Positions 37,786 to 49,700 of a stretch of 64,000 nucleotides of DNA are shown one piece after another (positions within the stretch are counted from its first letter, which is position 1; each line of letters starts with the position of its first letter). This stretch comes from Allantophomopsis cytisporea (lineage: Eukaryota > Ascomycota > Leotiomycetes > Phacidiales > Phacidiaceae). Location: positions 434,001 through 498,000 of the forward strand of contig CP103037.1 in assembly GCA_024752435.1 (NCBI GenBank), given 5' to 3'. The notes below the pieces were generated by a model, which made no database searches, was not told where the DNA came from, and saw nothing but the letters and a program-made list of their open reading frames with translations. A program made the translations under genes and the position numbers.

Positions 37786-37806
37786 GACAGACAGACAGAC
37801 AGACAG
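37786..37806. repeat. GACA tetranucleotide microsatellite
   Basis: Five tandem units; a 10-bp CCCAATCCAT duplication lies just upstream near 37720-37742. Confidence 0.9.
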
Positions 37807-38533
37807 CCTTCCGTACTAAAATCATGCTACCTACAGTACAACAGGACCCTATCCAATTCCCACCAACCGATCAATCGAGAGGCGAAAGCTCTGACACGTG
37901 CAAAGCATATGGACATGCGCCCAGCGAATCAAAAGGCCCGTACAGCAAGGATGCCTGAGGTATATAGAGGATGGGGGAGGCACACGCAATCATGATGCAT
38001 GACTCGCCCCCCCGTTGATGGACTTTCGTTCAGCTGCAGCTTATCTTGCTTGTCGTTGTGCGAGTAAGGGTAAGGTAGGTGGCTAAGGTAGTGATGGATT
38101 AGTCAATACGTAACCTGACAGGGTAAAGAGTTTATTGGTCGTGGATTGATGGATGGATGGAGGTCGAATATGGAATAGGGAATACTACATATGGTGTTTC
38201 TGGATCTGGGATTTGTACCGCCTTACTTGTGGTTGGTAAGTGGTGTGCAGAGGCTGTCCTTCAATATACTACCCAATTCAGAGTTTCGATATACAACAGC
38301 CTTGCGGTAGCCTGCAAAGGTAGACTTGACTCCCCCATGTTTCATACTGAGTCAATCATACGAACCGCTTTTCTCTGCTCCATGCTACCTTGAGACTTTG
38401 AGCAACACTCAAAGTAGTAACACATCACAAAACAGCTACCTCTCCTTGGCATCTCCAGAATCTTCATTTTACGTCATTGTCATTGTAGATCTATAGTACA
38501 GTCATCCCAGCCACGCAATGCTTATGCCATCCC

Positions 38534-39712
38534 TTATTTCGTTCCTGGTCCAGTGTAACTAGCATAATCGTTAGCAATCATCCCAATGTACAACACTCTA
38601 CACAGTCCCAACCGCATCTCCCAACCCAAACCATAAAGAAAGAAGAACTCACCCATTATCAGGCAAGTAAAGATGGCGAATAGCACCCTTACGAGTCAAA
38701 ACCACCATTCTAATCACACCACCCGAGCTTCCATCCCACTTGATCGCCTCGGCAAGGGCTCCCTTAACAAACGACACCGCCTCGGTCTCATCCATACCCT
38801 CCCTCCAGTTGGCATCACAGTATCCGTAGATGTATGTCGATCCAGATCCACCGATAGCGTAGGACTGCTTGTGCAACGATCCACCGAGCGGTATCGAGTA
38901 AACTTGGCCTCCGTGACGCTCGTCATAACCCGCAATGATCAAACCCGCACTATGTATGTCAGCCTACGTCCCAACCTCATGCTAAACCCATTCCGAGCGA
39001 TCCCACCCAGCTCTGTCCACCTCTCAATCCTCCAGGCCTTAAATTGCATCCCAAACCGCATGAAATGTAGCAAACCTACCTCAATCGATCCTTATTCTCA
39101 TAGCACAACTCTTGAAACATAGCGGCAGCCGTCTGCGTAGTTGGCGGCGTGCCGTTCTGAATACCGTACATGCCGAGCTGGTAGTGGACAATATCAGCGA
39201 CAGCCTGAGTGTCAGCCGCCGAGCCGGAGCGACAACACCAGATGGTGTCGTGGACTTGCGTGAGCTTGTCGGTGACTCTGTTCGCGATATATGCACCAGT
39301 CGTCGTTCTACTATCCGCGCCTGGGGATGAGATTAGCATCTGCCTCTGCCGCGAAAAGATCGCCAGTCTTGCGTGACTGAATATGATGCCGGGGGGGTGT
39401 AGCAGGGGAGCATACCGAGGATGACACCGTCCTTGAAGTTAATCGCCATACTGTATCTGTGAGCTCGTGTCTTTCGAAGCGCCAGAAGCGAAGCTTACAT
39501 CGATGTTCCGAGGCTGTGGATTCATGTTAGCTGTTTTCTCCCACGTATGAATAATTGAGTTTATGGAAAGCCGCAACGCACTTTACCTCGCCTTTCTTGA
39601 GACGGTCCATGTCGATGTGAATGCCATCTATGAGCTGCATTAGCCTCATCCACTAGCTATGTTGGCGATGGTTCATACCCTCGTTAAGCATGCCTGAAGT
39701 TCCGAATTCCAT
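38534..39712 (-). CDS. PRE3: 20S proteasome beta-1 subunit (caspase-like)
   Basis: Seven-exon model, 230 residues: 39712-39679, 39627-39582, 39513-39499, 39450-39416, 39320-39080, 38949-38653, 38558-38534; phases agree. A 29-residue propeptide precedes the LG|TS processing site, making Thr30 the mature catalytic Thr1. Asp46 (GADSR) and Lys62 (NRVTDK) are the partner residues Asp17 and Lys33. Conserved blocks CCRSGSAADTQAVADIV, YAIGGSGSTYIYGYCD and AIKWDGSSGGVIRMVVL match beta-1 of yeast (Pre3) and human (PSMB6). This subunit cuts after acidic residues in the proteasome core. Exon 3 is only 15 nt and exon 7 only 25 nt. The donor of exon 2 is GTGCGT rather than the GTAAAG six bases earlier, which breaks phase. 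Confidence 0.93.
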
Positions 39713-41041
39713 CTTGGCGGCGATGTGGGATTTTGTGGTGAAGATGGGTGGGGAGGATATTGTGGTCGTTGGAGAGCTTGGAGTGTGTTGATGCTGAGGT
39801 GCGGCGATGATGTCTGGAGCTTAGGTACCTCAAGGCTGGAGCTCAGGCAACATGGACGCGTTCGCTTGGTGGAAGTGCAGGGATTCTTCGGAGGACGGCG
39901 GGTATTTATCCGAGCCGGAAAGCCTCGTGAGCTTCGCGGGCTTTGTGAGCCTCATGATACCTACAAGGTACCTGATGAACAACAACCAACAAAAAGTTAA
40001 AAAAAAATACCCCAAAAAAACAGTTGCTTTATGTAATCTGATAAGACTATCGCAGTAGTGAAATTGCGTCTATCATTATTGTTGCGAGTGCAATAGCTAC
40101 AATGTATACGCGTGGCATCAAAGCTTTAAGGGCTTGGTTACCCAGGAAATCATATATCTTCATCATGTAGAGATACTAGTTGGTAACCTCAATGATAAAG
40201 CTTTCATAAAGTCTTTGTTAGAAGGCGCTTAGTTGACTTTCGTCAACATTACATTTTGGGGGCGATGGAGTACCATGATATTTACTCATCTATGTCAGGT
40301 TATGGTGTATATTTCTCAGACTGGCCAACTATAGACCCCTCTGGTCCGCGAGAACCGTTGTCGAAAATCATGTTCGTTCGATAAATCTCCTACCTCCAAT
40401 TACAGTCGCGCGCAGGTTCCCACAAAACAATATCAACCTGGTTGAGACTTAATCCCAGCCCAGTCAACTCTGTTTACTTGGGCTGGATGAGTAGATAGGG
40501 TATTCATGCCCTGACTGCCACTGCAGCTCATATAGCGAACACTGTTATTTACAAAGGGTTTGACGGATCACTTCGATGATATTGAGGTACATGAGGACTA
40601 GGTAAGGTTATCGTACGGATAGACTTTCTTCTATAATCATGACAATCATCGACTCAACGTATAAAACCACATGTAGCTCCGACAAACACAAAGAGATAGA
40701 TACAAGTAAAACTTATTTGAATACCTACCCTGTGTGCAATACCAGCTATGTCGTTGACATCAGTCATACGCTTCAAACTGCTCTCGATTATTCTCTATGG
40801 CTTGGTAGTAGTTTGGTTCAACGGCAAAGGACATCTTCCAGGTAGATTCCGATATTTATAGTCTTCGCAGCATGTCAGTCTACACAATATAGAGACCTAT
40901 CAAGCATGCGTAATGTCATTTCGTGATGTAACACGTGTAAATTAGAACTACATTAATCAGCCAAATCTCAATTATGAACGACAAACCCATTACCCATAGC
41001 ACAGCCAACGACCTAATAGATGCAATCCTACGCAGACAGCC
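39713..41041. other. Intergenic, no gene seen
   Basis: 5' flank of the proteasome gene, a poly-A-rich stretch near 39994-40020 and the 3' flank of the PEBP gene. Short frames only. Confidence 0.6.
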
Positions 41042-41617
41042 TTAGTTGCTCTTGAAAAAGTTCACAGCCACAGGGGCACCTAGCCCAAACTTTTTCTCCC
41101 ACGCATCCAGATCATATCTCATGCGCAGAAAATTGCTCAATGGCTTGCCATCCGCCGGAGCGTACTTCTTGCCATCGAAGTCAGCGGGCTGCTCGTACAG
41201 GAAGAAGACATATCGATGGGGCGAGCTTCCTGGTGGAGGTGCTGGACCAATATAGTTGGCAACAAAGGGGTCATTGCTTGTAAGGGTCGATGCGCCCTCT
41301 GCCGGCTTCAGACCTGGTTGAATCCAATGTAAGATGGGGCCTAGGACACCCAGGGATGGAAAAGGAGCATCGATATCCAGTCCAATGGCTAAGTATGTTC
41401 CTGTGGATGATGGCTGATCGAATGTAAGCTGTGGAGGTGATTGCGCGTCTAGATCATCGTTAATCAATTGACGTCCCATAGATGTGTTATCCCTACCAGC
41501 TTTGGGGATGTATTGTCCCTTTGAGACATTGTGTTTTCCCACAGTCAGGCCCAAGGTCTTTAACTCTTCCTTCTCAACAGCTGCTAAGCTGCGCTTGACC
41601 GTGTTGTTGGCGGGCAT
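41042..41617 (-). CDS. PEBP-family protein (phosphatidylethanolamine-binding-like)
   Basis: Single-exon protein of 191 residues starting at ATG 41617. The PEBP fold is marked by the ligand-pocket strand LAIGLDIDAPFPS (in place of the classical DPDAP), the LHWIQPG block and the second pocket segment GPAPPPGSSPHRYVFFLYEQP (split here as GPAPPPGSS and PHRYVFFLYEQP). It resembles fungal carboxypeptidase Y inhibitor (Tfs1)-type proteins; members bind phospholipid head groups or inhibit proteases and kinases. No signal peptide is obvious, so it is probably cytosolic. It is divergent from the aminotransferase gene, with about 1 kb between the two starts. Confidence 0.88.
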   Translation of the reverse strand: MPANNTVKRSLAAVEKEELKTLGLTVGKHNVSKGQYIPKAGRDNTSMGRQLINDDLDAQSPPQLTFDQPSSTGTYLAIGLDIDAPFPSLGVLGPILHWIQPGLKPAEGASTLTSNDPFVANYIGPAPPPGSSPHRYVFFLYEQPADFDGKKYAPADGKPLSNFLRMRYDLDAWEKKFGLGAPVAVNFFKSN

Positions 41618-42650
41618 AATGAAGTGCTGGAGTGGTCAATTGGAAGGATGGTTTGTGAATGATGTAGATAGAACTTCTTAGCAGAAACTGAAGTTGGGTT
41701 TCGCGCGGAATTCGACTAATATATGAGGAAAGACTAGAATGAAGTACTACGTACAATCAATATTCATATGGTCTGACAAGACCATCGGCTCTTAAATAGT
41801 ACAGCCTATAGCAATTGCTTTCTGACCTGTCGTATCGGGGATTAGTTGAATAAACTCCGTTTCCTACGTAAGCTGTACGTGAGCTGTACGTGAGCTGTTA
41901 CACTACCTGACATTACTCACATATACCACACTATATGTGTACATATTTTCACTGCGGAGTCCGTACCTCGTGACTCCCGTCATTTGTATCCTCGTATGCG
42001 ATAAAGTATAAATAAATAAAAAGACACATACTGTGTTCATAATTTGACGTTGTGTTATTAAGTCCACACGCTATCACGTCATTGATCTGAAGTCGCAAGA
42101 ATAATATGGTCGTGAAGGGTAACTATACAAATATATAAATATATAATTATACAAAGTTATTGTTTTCGAGTATACATGGTTCAATGAAGAAATCAAAGGC
42201 GGTTGATACGTACTGTATCGTATAGGTAGTTTCTTTCATCAGATCATCAACATGGTGGTGTTGAACATACCTCGTAAGACGATAAGCCGACAACTTGAGG
42301 TACGAGCGGGAGGATCAGATGTGGCTTGGCGTCATCGTCCGCTACGATCTCCGCTGGAAGGGGCACGCCAAGTTCTGTCTAACGCAAAGAGGCATCGCCA
42401 TTCAAAGGGTTTAGAGCTTATAAGGCCGATATTCGGGCATCAACATAAAAAGTACCACAGACCATACAAGCACGAAGCTTACTCATTACTCCACGTATTT
42501 AAGTAAGTTTGACAAGTCCGGAAGTTAGCTTACTACGTGGAGCTTCTGGTACTCGTTGAAATATACATCTATAGCTTCATTAGAATCTCTCACCACATAT
42601 ATTGTTCAATCCTTCAATCGATCCAACTCCTCCCAAACGCATCGAGCAAT
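41618..42650. other. Shared upstream region of PEBP and aminotransferase genes
   Basis: About 1 kb. It contains a 12-bp duplication (GTACGTGAGCTG-like, 41874-41902) and an AT-rich tract near 42120-42155. No gene seen. Confidence 0.6.
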
Positions 42651-43853
42651 ATGTCTTTCCCACCTCCTCCCGTCAACACCATTGGTAATCCCCCACATCT
42701 CTCCACCTCCTCCACTTTTCTCACCCCGCAATCTGAACATCCTACTGACCACTCTCCAGACTGGAGCAACATCGGCTTCAAAGTGCGCGAAGTCAATGGC
42801 CACATCGAATCTCACTACAGCGTGAAGACAGGCAAATGGACACCACCGCAATTCGTCACCGACCCGTACCTCCGGCTGCACGGCATGTCACCGGCCCTGA
42901 ATTACGGTCAACAAGCCTACGAAGGCATGAAAGCCTTCCGTACACCAGACAACAAGATCCAGATCTTCCGCCCATCCAAGAATGCCTTGCGCTTGCAGCA
43001 CTCCGCCTCCTTCATCAGCATCCCACCAGTCCCAGAGCAACACTTCACCGACTGTGTACACGCCGCCGTCTCCCTCAATGCAGCTTACGTGCCTCCACAT
43101 GAGACCGGTGCCGCAATGTACATCCGTCCCTTGATTTTCGGCTCCTCCGCTCAGCTCGGACTCAACCCTCCAGAGGAATACACTTTCTGCGTCTACGTGC
43201 TGCCCGTGGGAGTCTACCACGGCGTACACCCAGTCAAGGCTCTCATCCTCGAGGACTTTGACCGCTCCGCACCCGACGGCACTGGCAGTGCAAAGGTTGG
43301 TGGTAACTACGCACCTGTGCTACGCCACAGCGAGAAAGCTAGACAGGAGGGCTACGGCATAACGCTGCACTTGGACTCGAAGACACGAACCGAGATCGAC
43401 GAGTTCTCGACAAGTGGATTTATTGGTGCGAAGGTTGACGGGGATAACGTGACAATTGTCGTCCCAGACAGCAAGAACGTTATTGCTTCCGTGACCTCTG
43501 ACTCCGTCCTCGAGATTGCACGGTCTAAGGGCTGGAAGACCGAGGTACGCAGCATCAAGTTCGAGGAGCTGCCAAGCTTCACTGAGGTCTTAGCTGCGGG
43601 TACGGCGGCTGCATTGGTGCCTATCAAAAGCATTGCAAGAAAATCTACAAATGATAAGTTTGAATATATTGAAGAGAGCTCCGAAGAGCCTGGTAAGATC
43701 TGTGTGGAGTTATTACGTGTATTGAAAGGCATTCAAGCCGGTACGGTTGAAGACACATTTGGTTGGTGCTTGCCGGTGAAGGAGTGTGACGTTAAGGATT
43801 TTGGGGGCGTGGAGGAGAAGAGTATCAGTGGAAGTGTAGATAAGTTGCCATGA
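42651..43853 (+). CDS. Class IV (branched-chain-like) aminotransferase
   Basis: Single-exon protein of 400 residues; the first ATG with family-like sequence is at 42651, and no mitochondrial presequence is evident. The PLP-dependent class IV fold is shown by YEGMKAFRT (about 90-98), the YIRPLIFGSS block, the PLP lysine Lys215 in SAKVGGNYAP and the phosphate-binding region EVLAAGTAAAL. BCATs transfer the amino group between Leu/Ile/Val and 2-oxoglutarate. The class signature around 255-265 reads IDEFSTSGFIGA, where typical BCATs carry Asn followed by a hydrophobic residue. This and the absence of introns suggest a diverged fungal paralogue of the type often found near secondary-metabolism genes, so substrate range is uncertain. 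Confidence 0.87.
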   Translation: MSFPPPPVNTIGNPPHLSTSSTFLTPQSEHPTDHSPDWSNIGFKVREVNGHIESHYSVKTGKWTPPQFVTDPYLRLHGMSPALNYGQQAYEGMKAFRTPDNKIQIFRPSKNALRLQHSASFISIPPVPEQHFTDCVHAAVSLNAAYVPPHETGAAMYIRPLIFGSSAQLGLNPPEEYTFCVYVLPVGVYHGVHPVKALILEDFDRSAPDGTGSAKVGGNYAPVLRHSEKARQEGYGITLHLDSKTRTEIDEFSTSGFIGAKVDGDNVTIVVPDSKNVIASVTSDSVLEIARSKGWKTEVRSIKFEELPSFTEVLAAGTAAALVPIKSIARKSTNDKFEYIEESSEEPGKICVELLRVLKGIQAGTVEDTFGWCLPVKECDVKDFGGVEEKSISGSVDKLP

Positions 43854-44153
43854 GAAATGTAGCTGTTTTATTACCGACAAAATATAGATAAAACTGTTCA
43901 TATAGTACTCTTAAGTGTCAATTGGTTGATATTGATTTTGTGACTGCTTGGTAGAGAAAATACTCCATGAGCAAGCTGCGTTCTCGCAGAATGGCTCTAT
44001 TATATAACCTTGATGACTGCATAGTCAGACGCCACTACTGTGATGCTGTGCACTCCCATTCAGCCGACCATCTATACACGTAACACCAAAAATCATTTCG
44101 TTGATCTCATCTCAACATTAATTGACATCCTGTATAAAATATCACACGCTTGC
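43854..44153. other. Short intergenic, no gene seen
   Basis: 3' flanks of the convergent aminotransferase and membrane-protein genes. Confidence 0.7.
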
Positions 44154-45834
44154 TTAAGAGAACGACACCCCCCTTTTCCCAACTAAGGCTTCCTCCAGTT
44201 CAGTATTCGTATACTCGTGAAAGTCGGGCGCAATATCCCCTCGCAGACAGTTGCTCAGTATACCTGCAGATTGCATCGTGCCACGCAATCTTGCCTTGTT
44301 CTCGGCCGTGTCCAATTCAAGAGCCGCGTAAAGCCAGATAATATAGACGAGTATGCTCCAGATTATATGTATACCCAGGACACCAATCGAGAAATACTTT
44401 GCGAAGCCCCATACGTATCCATTACCATGTGGTACGCATACAAGATCAGGAATCCAGTCTTCGTCAAGAAGTTTGCCGTTATAACAACGTCGTATCCAGT
44501 TGCTACTATTTGCGGGAATCCTCCAATCATTAGTCATGTTGAGTGGCGGAGCATCGAGGGCATAAAATGTGCCATTGAAGGTAATGTTTGTTTTCTCTTG
44601 CAACCAGTCAACGAGGGGGATATCGCTGTCGTTTGGATGAGTCCGATCTGTGGTTCGTCAGTTCCTTTTTTCTGTAAATTATGTCAAAAGCGAATTATCC
44701 TGCTTACAATGTATCAGATCAGAGTAGTTTGGATAACCGGACACATCCTCATCACCAAAAGGAGTATCATCGTACAACGGCCCAATCACAAAATCGTCAT
44801 CGTGAAGTCCTATCCTTGAACCATCGTGGACCTGAATGCAATTGTTTGTAGTGTTTCCAACATATGGTACCAAAACCCCATCTGGCATCTGATATCGAAT
44901 TCTCGTTGGGATTAAATATCCGGACGTGGTGCTGACGAGAGTTGGAAATGCCACTGTGTAAGACATCCCAAGGACCAGTCCAGATATTGCGAGCCTTGAT
45001 TTGGTCTTGGCCAGTGATGTTACAGCCACCCAAAGAGTAGATAGCGAAGGACCATCAAGACACAAAGATACATACAATGGATAAGGGACTTTTGAGCGTT
45101 TCATAGAGATGGCCAGTAAGTCACAAGACCTAGGTAACATTAGTAACAATTCGAGAAAATCGATTGAGGAACTTACATTTTGTAGATTACATAGCCTAGT
45201 ATTACTCTGAGGCCCTGGCCAACAAAAAGGTTCCACATGACATCTATAGCCTTGGCTTCTGTAAGGCTTTCCTATGTTAGAGAGTAGTCAACATGAAGTT
45301 AAAAAGGTCTTAGACTTACGTTAATATAGGCGGGGTTCTGATATCTATCGAAAAGGATAACTGCTCAATCGACTTGTGGACTGGGACATCATTAGATATG
45401 CCAAAGCTGAGTCTAATCTCAACGCCGTTGGCAATCAAAAGATCGCAATCTTCATTGCTCGACTCAACGACGTCTTTCGTTCGAATGATACGGTATCTAG
45501 AAGCCAACACCATTAATGCTGTAGATATTATGATCGAAGTCAATAGCAGTGCGGCAGCTACAAGATGCTTTCTCGGAATTGAATGTATCTTCATCCAAAA
45601 GGATGTAGAAGCTGCCGAAGATCCCCATGACTTTTCCCTTCCATCGTTGTGGGAAGAGTGAGTTTTATATGAGGATATGTTGGATGTTCTACCTTCCTCG
45701 ATGAACCCCTCTGATGGCTCTTTGAACGTATGTCGCCTTGTTTGTTTATGGTCAATGTCGTCCCACGAGCCTTCGCGGCTAGTGTTGAGCGGCTCAAGCT
45801 CCACTCCTTCACTCCCTCCCGACGGGCATGCCAT
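44154..45834 (-). CDS. Fungal multi-pass membrane protein of unknown function
   Basis: Four-exon model, 506 residues: 45834-45320, 45266-45177, 45129-44708, 44647-44154; phases agree. A polar N-terminus of about 90 residues precedes a first membrane segment (LVAAALLLTSIIISTALMVL). After a luminal stretch comes the block LTEAKAIDVMWNLFVGQG, which recurs in a large family of uncharacterised fungal membrane proteins, with further hydrophobic helices near residues 195-265. A long glycosylatable loop (several Asn-x-Ser/Thr) and a last membrane pair (FSIGVLGIHIIWSILVYIIW) follow. The exon 2 acceptor was chosen as GAAAG| because the nearer ATAG| gives a stop. It is divergent from the second NLR, with 958 bp between starts. 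No function can be assigned. Confidence 0.82.
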
Positions 45835-46792
45835 ATTCTCAACGCGAATAGCTCCTGTTGTCGAAAATCTTTAAGGAAGCCGGCATACGGTTAATCAAGT
45901 ACATCCATCTCACTCGCAGTGTTTTGATTTGGGAAAGACCTCCATCATTTACTTAACAGCTCGGCCGCTGAAAATATTCAATCCCTGTCGTGCTGACGAT
46001 CATCAGCCAATGCTCTCCCCATGGCAGCCAAGAACTCACAGCCACTTCAGCCTCGATGCGCCTTGCACTTTGAAGGAACAGACTGCCATTTCCATGATTT
46101 TTAAATATCGCAATTTGCTGATCTCCAGGCAGCTGTCCTTTTATCAACTTGCAAACCGCTTGGCATCGAATACCTTGCATTTGAGCGAGTAGTGGCTTTT
46201 TTTGGCAAGGCATTGCGAATTCACCATTAGCGACCTTGAAGAGCTACCCCACTCCCGGATTTACGGGGCCTCAATCGTCGAATCGACATAAATGCTCGGG
46301 GTGGTCTCATTTGTGCAACATATAATATCATTGCACAATTTGGACTAGTTTGGTACCTGGGGCCGAGAAACGTTTCCATGTCTATTGTCACCTCCCTACT
46401 TCGGACTACAGATCAGGGGTAGTATGACTGCATGTTGGAATATGTTGATACACTTCTCAGCCTTATCTTCGCTTGGATCTATAGTATAAGTTTTACTGGT
46501 TATCAAACTCTTGGAATTTGACCGAGTTCACCAAATGCCTATCTTACGTCGCAGACATGGTTGTATTGCAGTTTTACTCGTTATCCGGTAGGGGGAAAAT
46601 ACTGAGTCCATTGTTGCATCGTGTTAATCCTGGCAAATTACAACTGATCCCTCCTCATCAGTACTTATGGCCCCAGATGTCCGCGTGTCGAGTTTTGGTT
46701 TCCATCGATCATAGTCCTCTACGTTATGATCGTCTCAAAAGGCTGTATTGCCCTACCTCGCTCTTTCTACCTCTGCATCTTTCACAAAAGCA
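45835..46792. other. Shared upstream region of membrane-protein and NLR genes
   Basis: Divergent promoter stretch of 958 bp. No frame with motifs on either strand. Confidence 0.65.
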
Positions 46793-49700
46793 ATGAACAA
46801 GTCAGCACCAGCTTTCACTCACAAGGATTACTCCATCGGATGGATCTCTGCATTACCGACGGAGCTAGCCGCAGCAGAATACATGTTAGATGAGATACAT
46901 ACAGAAAGATTGGAGCAAGGCTCTCACGACACAAATGTGTACGTGCGTGGAAGGATATCAGGGCACAATATCGTGATTGCCTGTCTCCCCTCCGCGGGAA
47001 CAAACGCGGCTGCGATTGCAGCCATACAGATGCGACGAACGTATCCGGAAGTCAAGTTTGGATTGATGGTAGGGATTGGTGGAGGAGTTCCTCAAAGTAA
47101 TTATGATATTCGATTAGGGGATGTTGTTGTCAGTCTCCCTGGCAAAGAATACAGTGGAGTGGTTCAAATTGATTCCGGGACAAGAGTTCACCAAGGGGCT
47201 GATGGATTCAAGCGTACTGGAATACTCAACAAGCCTCCTAGACAGTTGGTCAACGCCGTTCAAAGATTGATTGCAAAACACAAAATCGAGGAACCCAAAT
47301 ACAACGAGTATATATCTGTCTCTGCCATGAGGGCTAAGGCGCCAAGGATGGCCAGAACATTTGTGTATCAAGGTGACGATTACCTGTTCAAAAGCCACTA
47401 TAGCCACCAGAACCTGGATTCTCGCACATGTGAGTCTTGCAACAAAGCATATGCTGTACAGAGAAAGCCGCGGTTGAATCTTTCGGACGATATTGATCTT
47501 TCTCCCGTTGCTTGGTATGGAAACATCGCATCTTCGAATGCCGTCATGCGTGATGCAACTACGAGAGATATTATTGCAAAAAAAGAGCATGTTATATGCT
47601 TTGAGATGGAAGCCGCTGGCTTGATGGATGATTATCCTTGCATTATGATCAGGGGAATTTGCGATTATGCCGATTCTCATAAATCCAAGCGCTGGCAAGA
47701 CTATGCAGCTTTGGTTGCTGCTGCATATGCAAAGGAATTGCTACTATATATCCCAGTAGACGATCGTCCCTCTATGTTGTCGAATACCATAGCTCGCTCA
47801 AGTAGGTACTCAATACGTCCTATCATCGATCATATATGATTGGGTTAACGAAGTTTCTGTTAGGCAATGTTCATTGGCTGATGCCACGCGGTTCGAATGT
47901 ACTTTTCACAGGTCGACGACGAACTCTCGAAACTCTGACCCGGGTGCTATGTGGCAGCCCTGATGGCATTTCCTCGACACAGAAGCGATTTGTTTTGATC
48001 GGAATGGGAGGTTCAGGCAAGAGTGAAGTATCAATCAAGTTTGCTGAGGAGAATAGGGAAAGGTGAGAAATTTTTATATGAAAATAATGGTACAACTTTC
48101 TAACTCTAGCAGATTTTGGGGCATATTCTGGATCGATGCAGCCAACGAAACGGTGGCTCAAGGAAGCTTCGCAAATATTGCAAAAATTTGCAAATTGCCC
48201 CAAGATGACGAATATAGCGTAAAGCAATGGCTTTCAAATGTTCAAGAGCCTTGGTTGCTCATCATCGATAACGCAGATGACCTCAACTTCGACTATTCAC
48301 GATACATCCCCGCAGGTAACCGTGGCAGTGTTCTTCTGACAAGCAGAATACAGGACTGTGAAGAATTAGCGACTGTCGGCCACGAAGAGTTTGAGAAACT
48401 TGACGAAGATGATGCAGCTCTATTACTCGAAAAAGCTATGGGCCCGGCAGCATGTTCTGGTGCTCGACATTCTAAAGCTGTAGAGACCGTTGTCGACCTT
48501 CTAGGATCCCATGCCCTGGCAATCGTTCAAGCCGGGGCTTTCATCAAGAACCGTATGTGTACCATTGATCAATATCCAGCGCTGTACAACCGTCAGCGCA
48601 AACAGCTATTGAGGTACTCCCCGAGACAAGCACAGTCAGGCTATGGAAATGTCTATGCCACGTTCGAAGTGTCTGCTAGGGCATTGAAAGCCACTTCAAG
48701 CCAAGAAAACGTTGATGCACTTGAGCTTCTCGATATTCTTTCCTTCTTTCATCGAGACAGTGTGCACGAGGTTATGTTTGAGAAAGCATGGATTAATTCT
48801 CGGCAAATGCTTTCTGAGTCTGAAAATAAATCGCTTCAAGATAGCAGCAAGTGTAAGGAAGAAGCTGAAACTACACATGACATTCATACATCCAATGAGG
48901 ATATTGATAGACTTTCAAGCTGGCATGCAAAGCATATTCCAAAATTTCTTGGGGACTTTCTCCAGGAACAGCCAGATCTTCTCCGATTCCGACAAGCCCG
49001 AAATATACTGGCTGCATTGTCTCTCATCCGAGTCGACTACATGACTGGCGACATTTCGATGCATTCACTTGCGCATTCTTGGGCCAACGATAGACTTACG
49101 TTGTCACAGCAAAAGATTTCATTCCTGATTGCCAGTTCGACACTCGGTACCTATACAGGTCCTTTGATGAACGAGATTACTTACAAATACCATACACGTC
49201 AATATTGCAGGAGTCTGTTACCCCATATAGAGTCTTTTCTGAAGCTTTTCTCTCTCAGAACCTTTTTGGCCGAGCATGGATTTCGAGGTGGGCAAACAGC
49301 GCATCGGTGGTGTAAGGCAGCCATCAGAGCGATTGCGTTCGACCTCAATCACCGTATATCTGAGGACATATGCGAATTTTGGAATATTTCCTTCGTGAAA
49401 TCTGGCTCGACTTTCCCTGAGATTCAGTGGTATTTTCTCCGTGCGCTCGGCAGAGTCCATGTTGGTAAAGCGACTGATGCCTCGGAATTTTACGCGGTGC
49501 TTCGAATCATCGATCCTGCCATAACCGAGTTATATGTCACGCTTGTAACCTGCATTTCTTATACGGCTACCATTTGGGAAATATCCATGAAGGACAGCGA
49601 GGTTTTAGCAGCTGCATTGAGACAGGCAATTGCCGCCTTCAAGGACGAGTATAAGCAGAATCTTTTGATGTTTGCATTAGCGACTCTTTACATGGCTATG

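Larger units (their letters stand above)
36059..38533. other. Intergenic, rich in simple repeats
   Basis: 5' flank of the cyclin gene (a long leader is likely), then a cluster of microsatellites between 37102 and 37806, then the 3' flank of the proteasome gene. A GA-rich tract lies at about 36515-36575. No gene seen. Confidence 0.65.
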
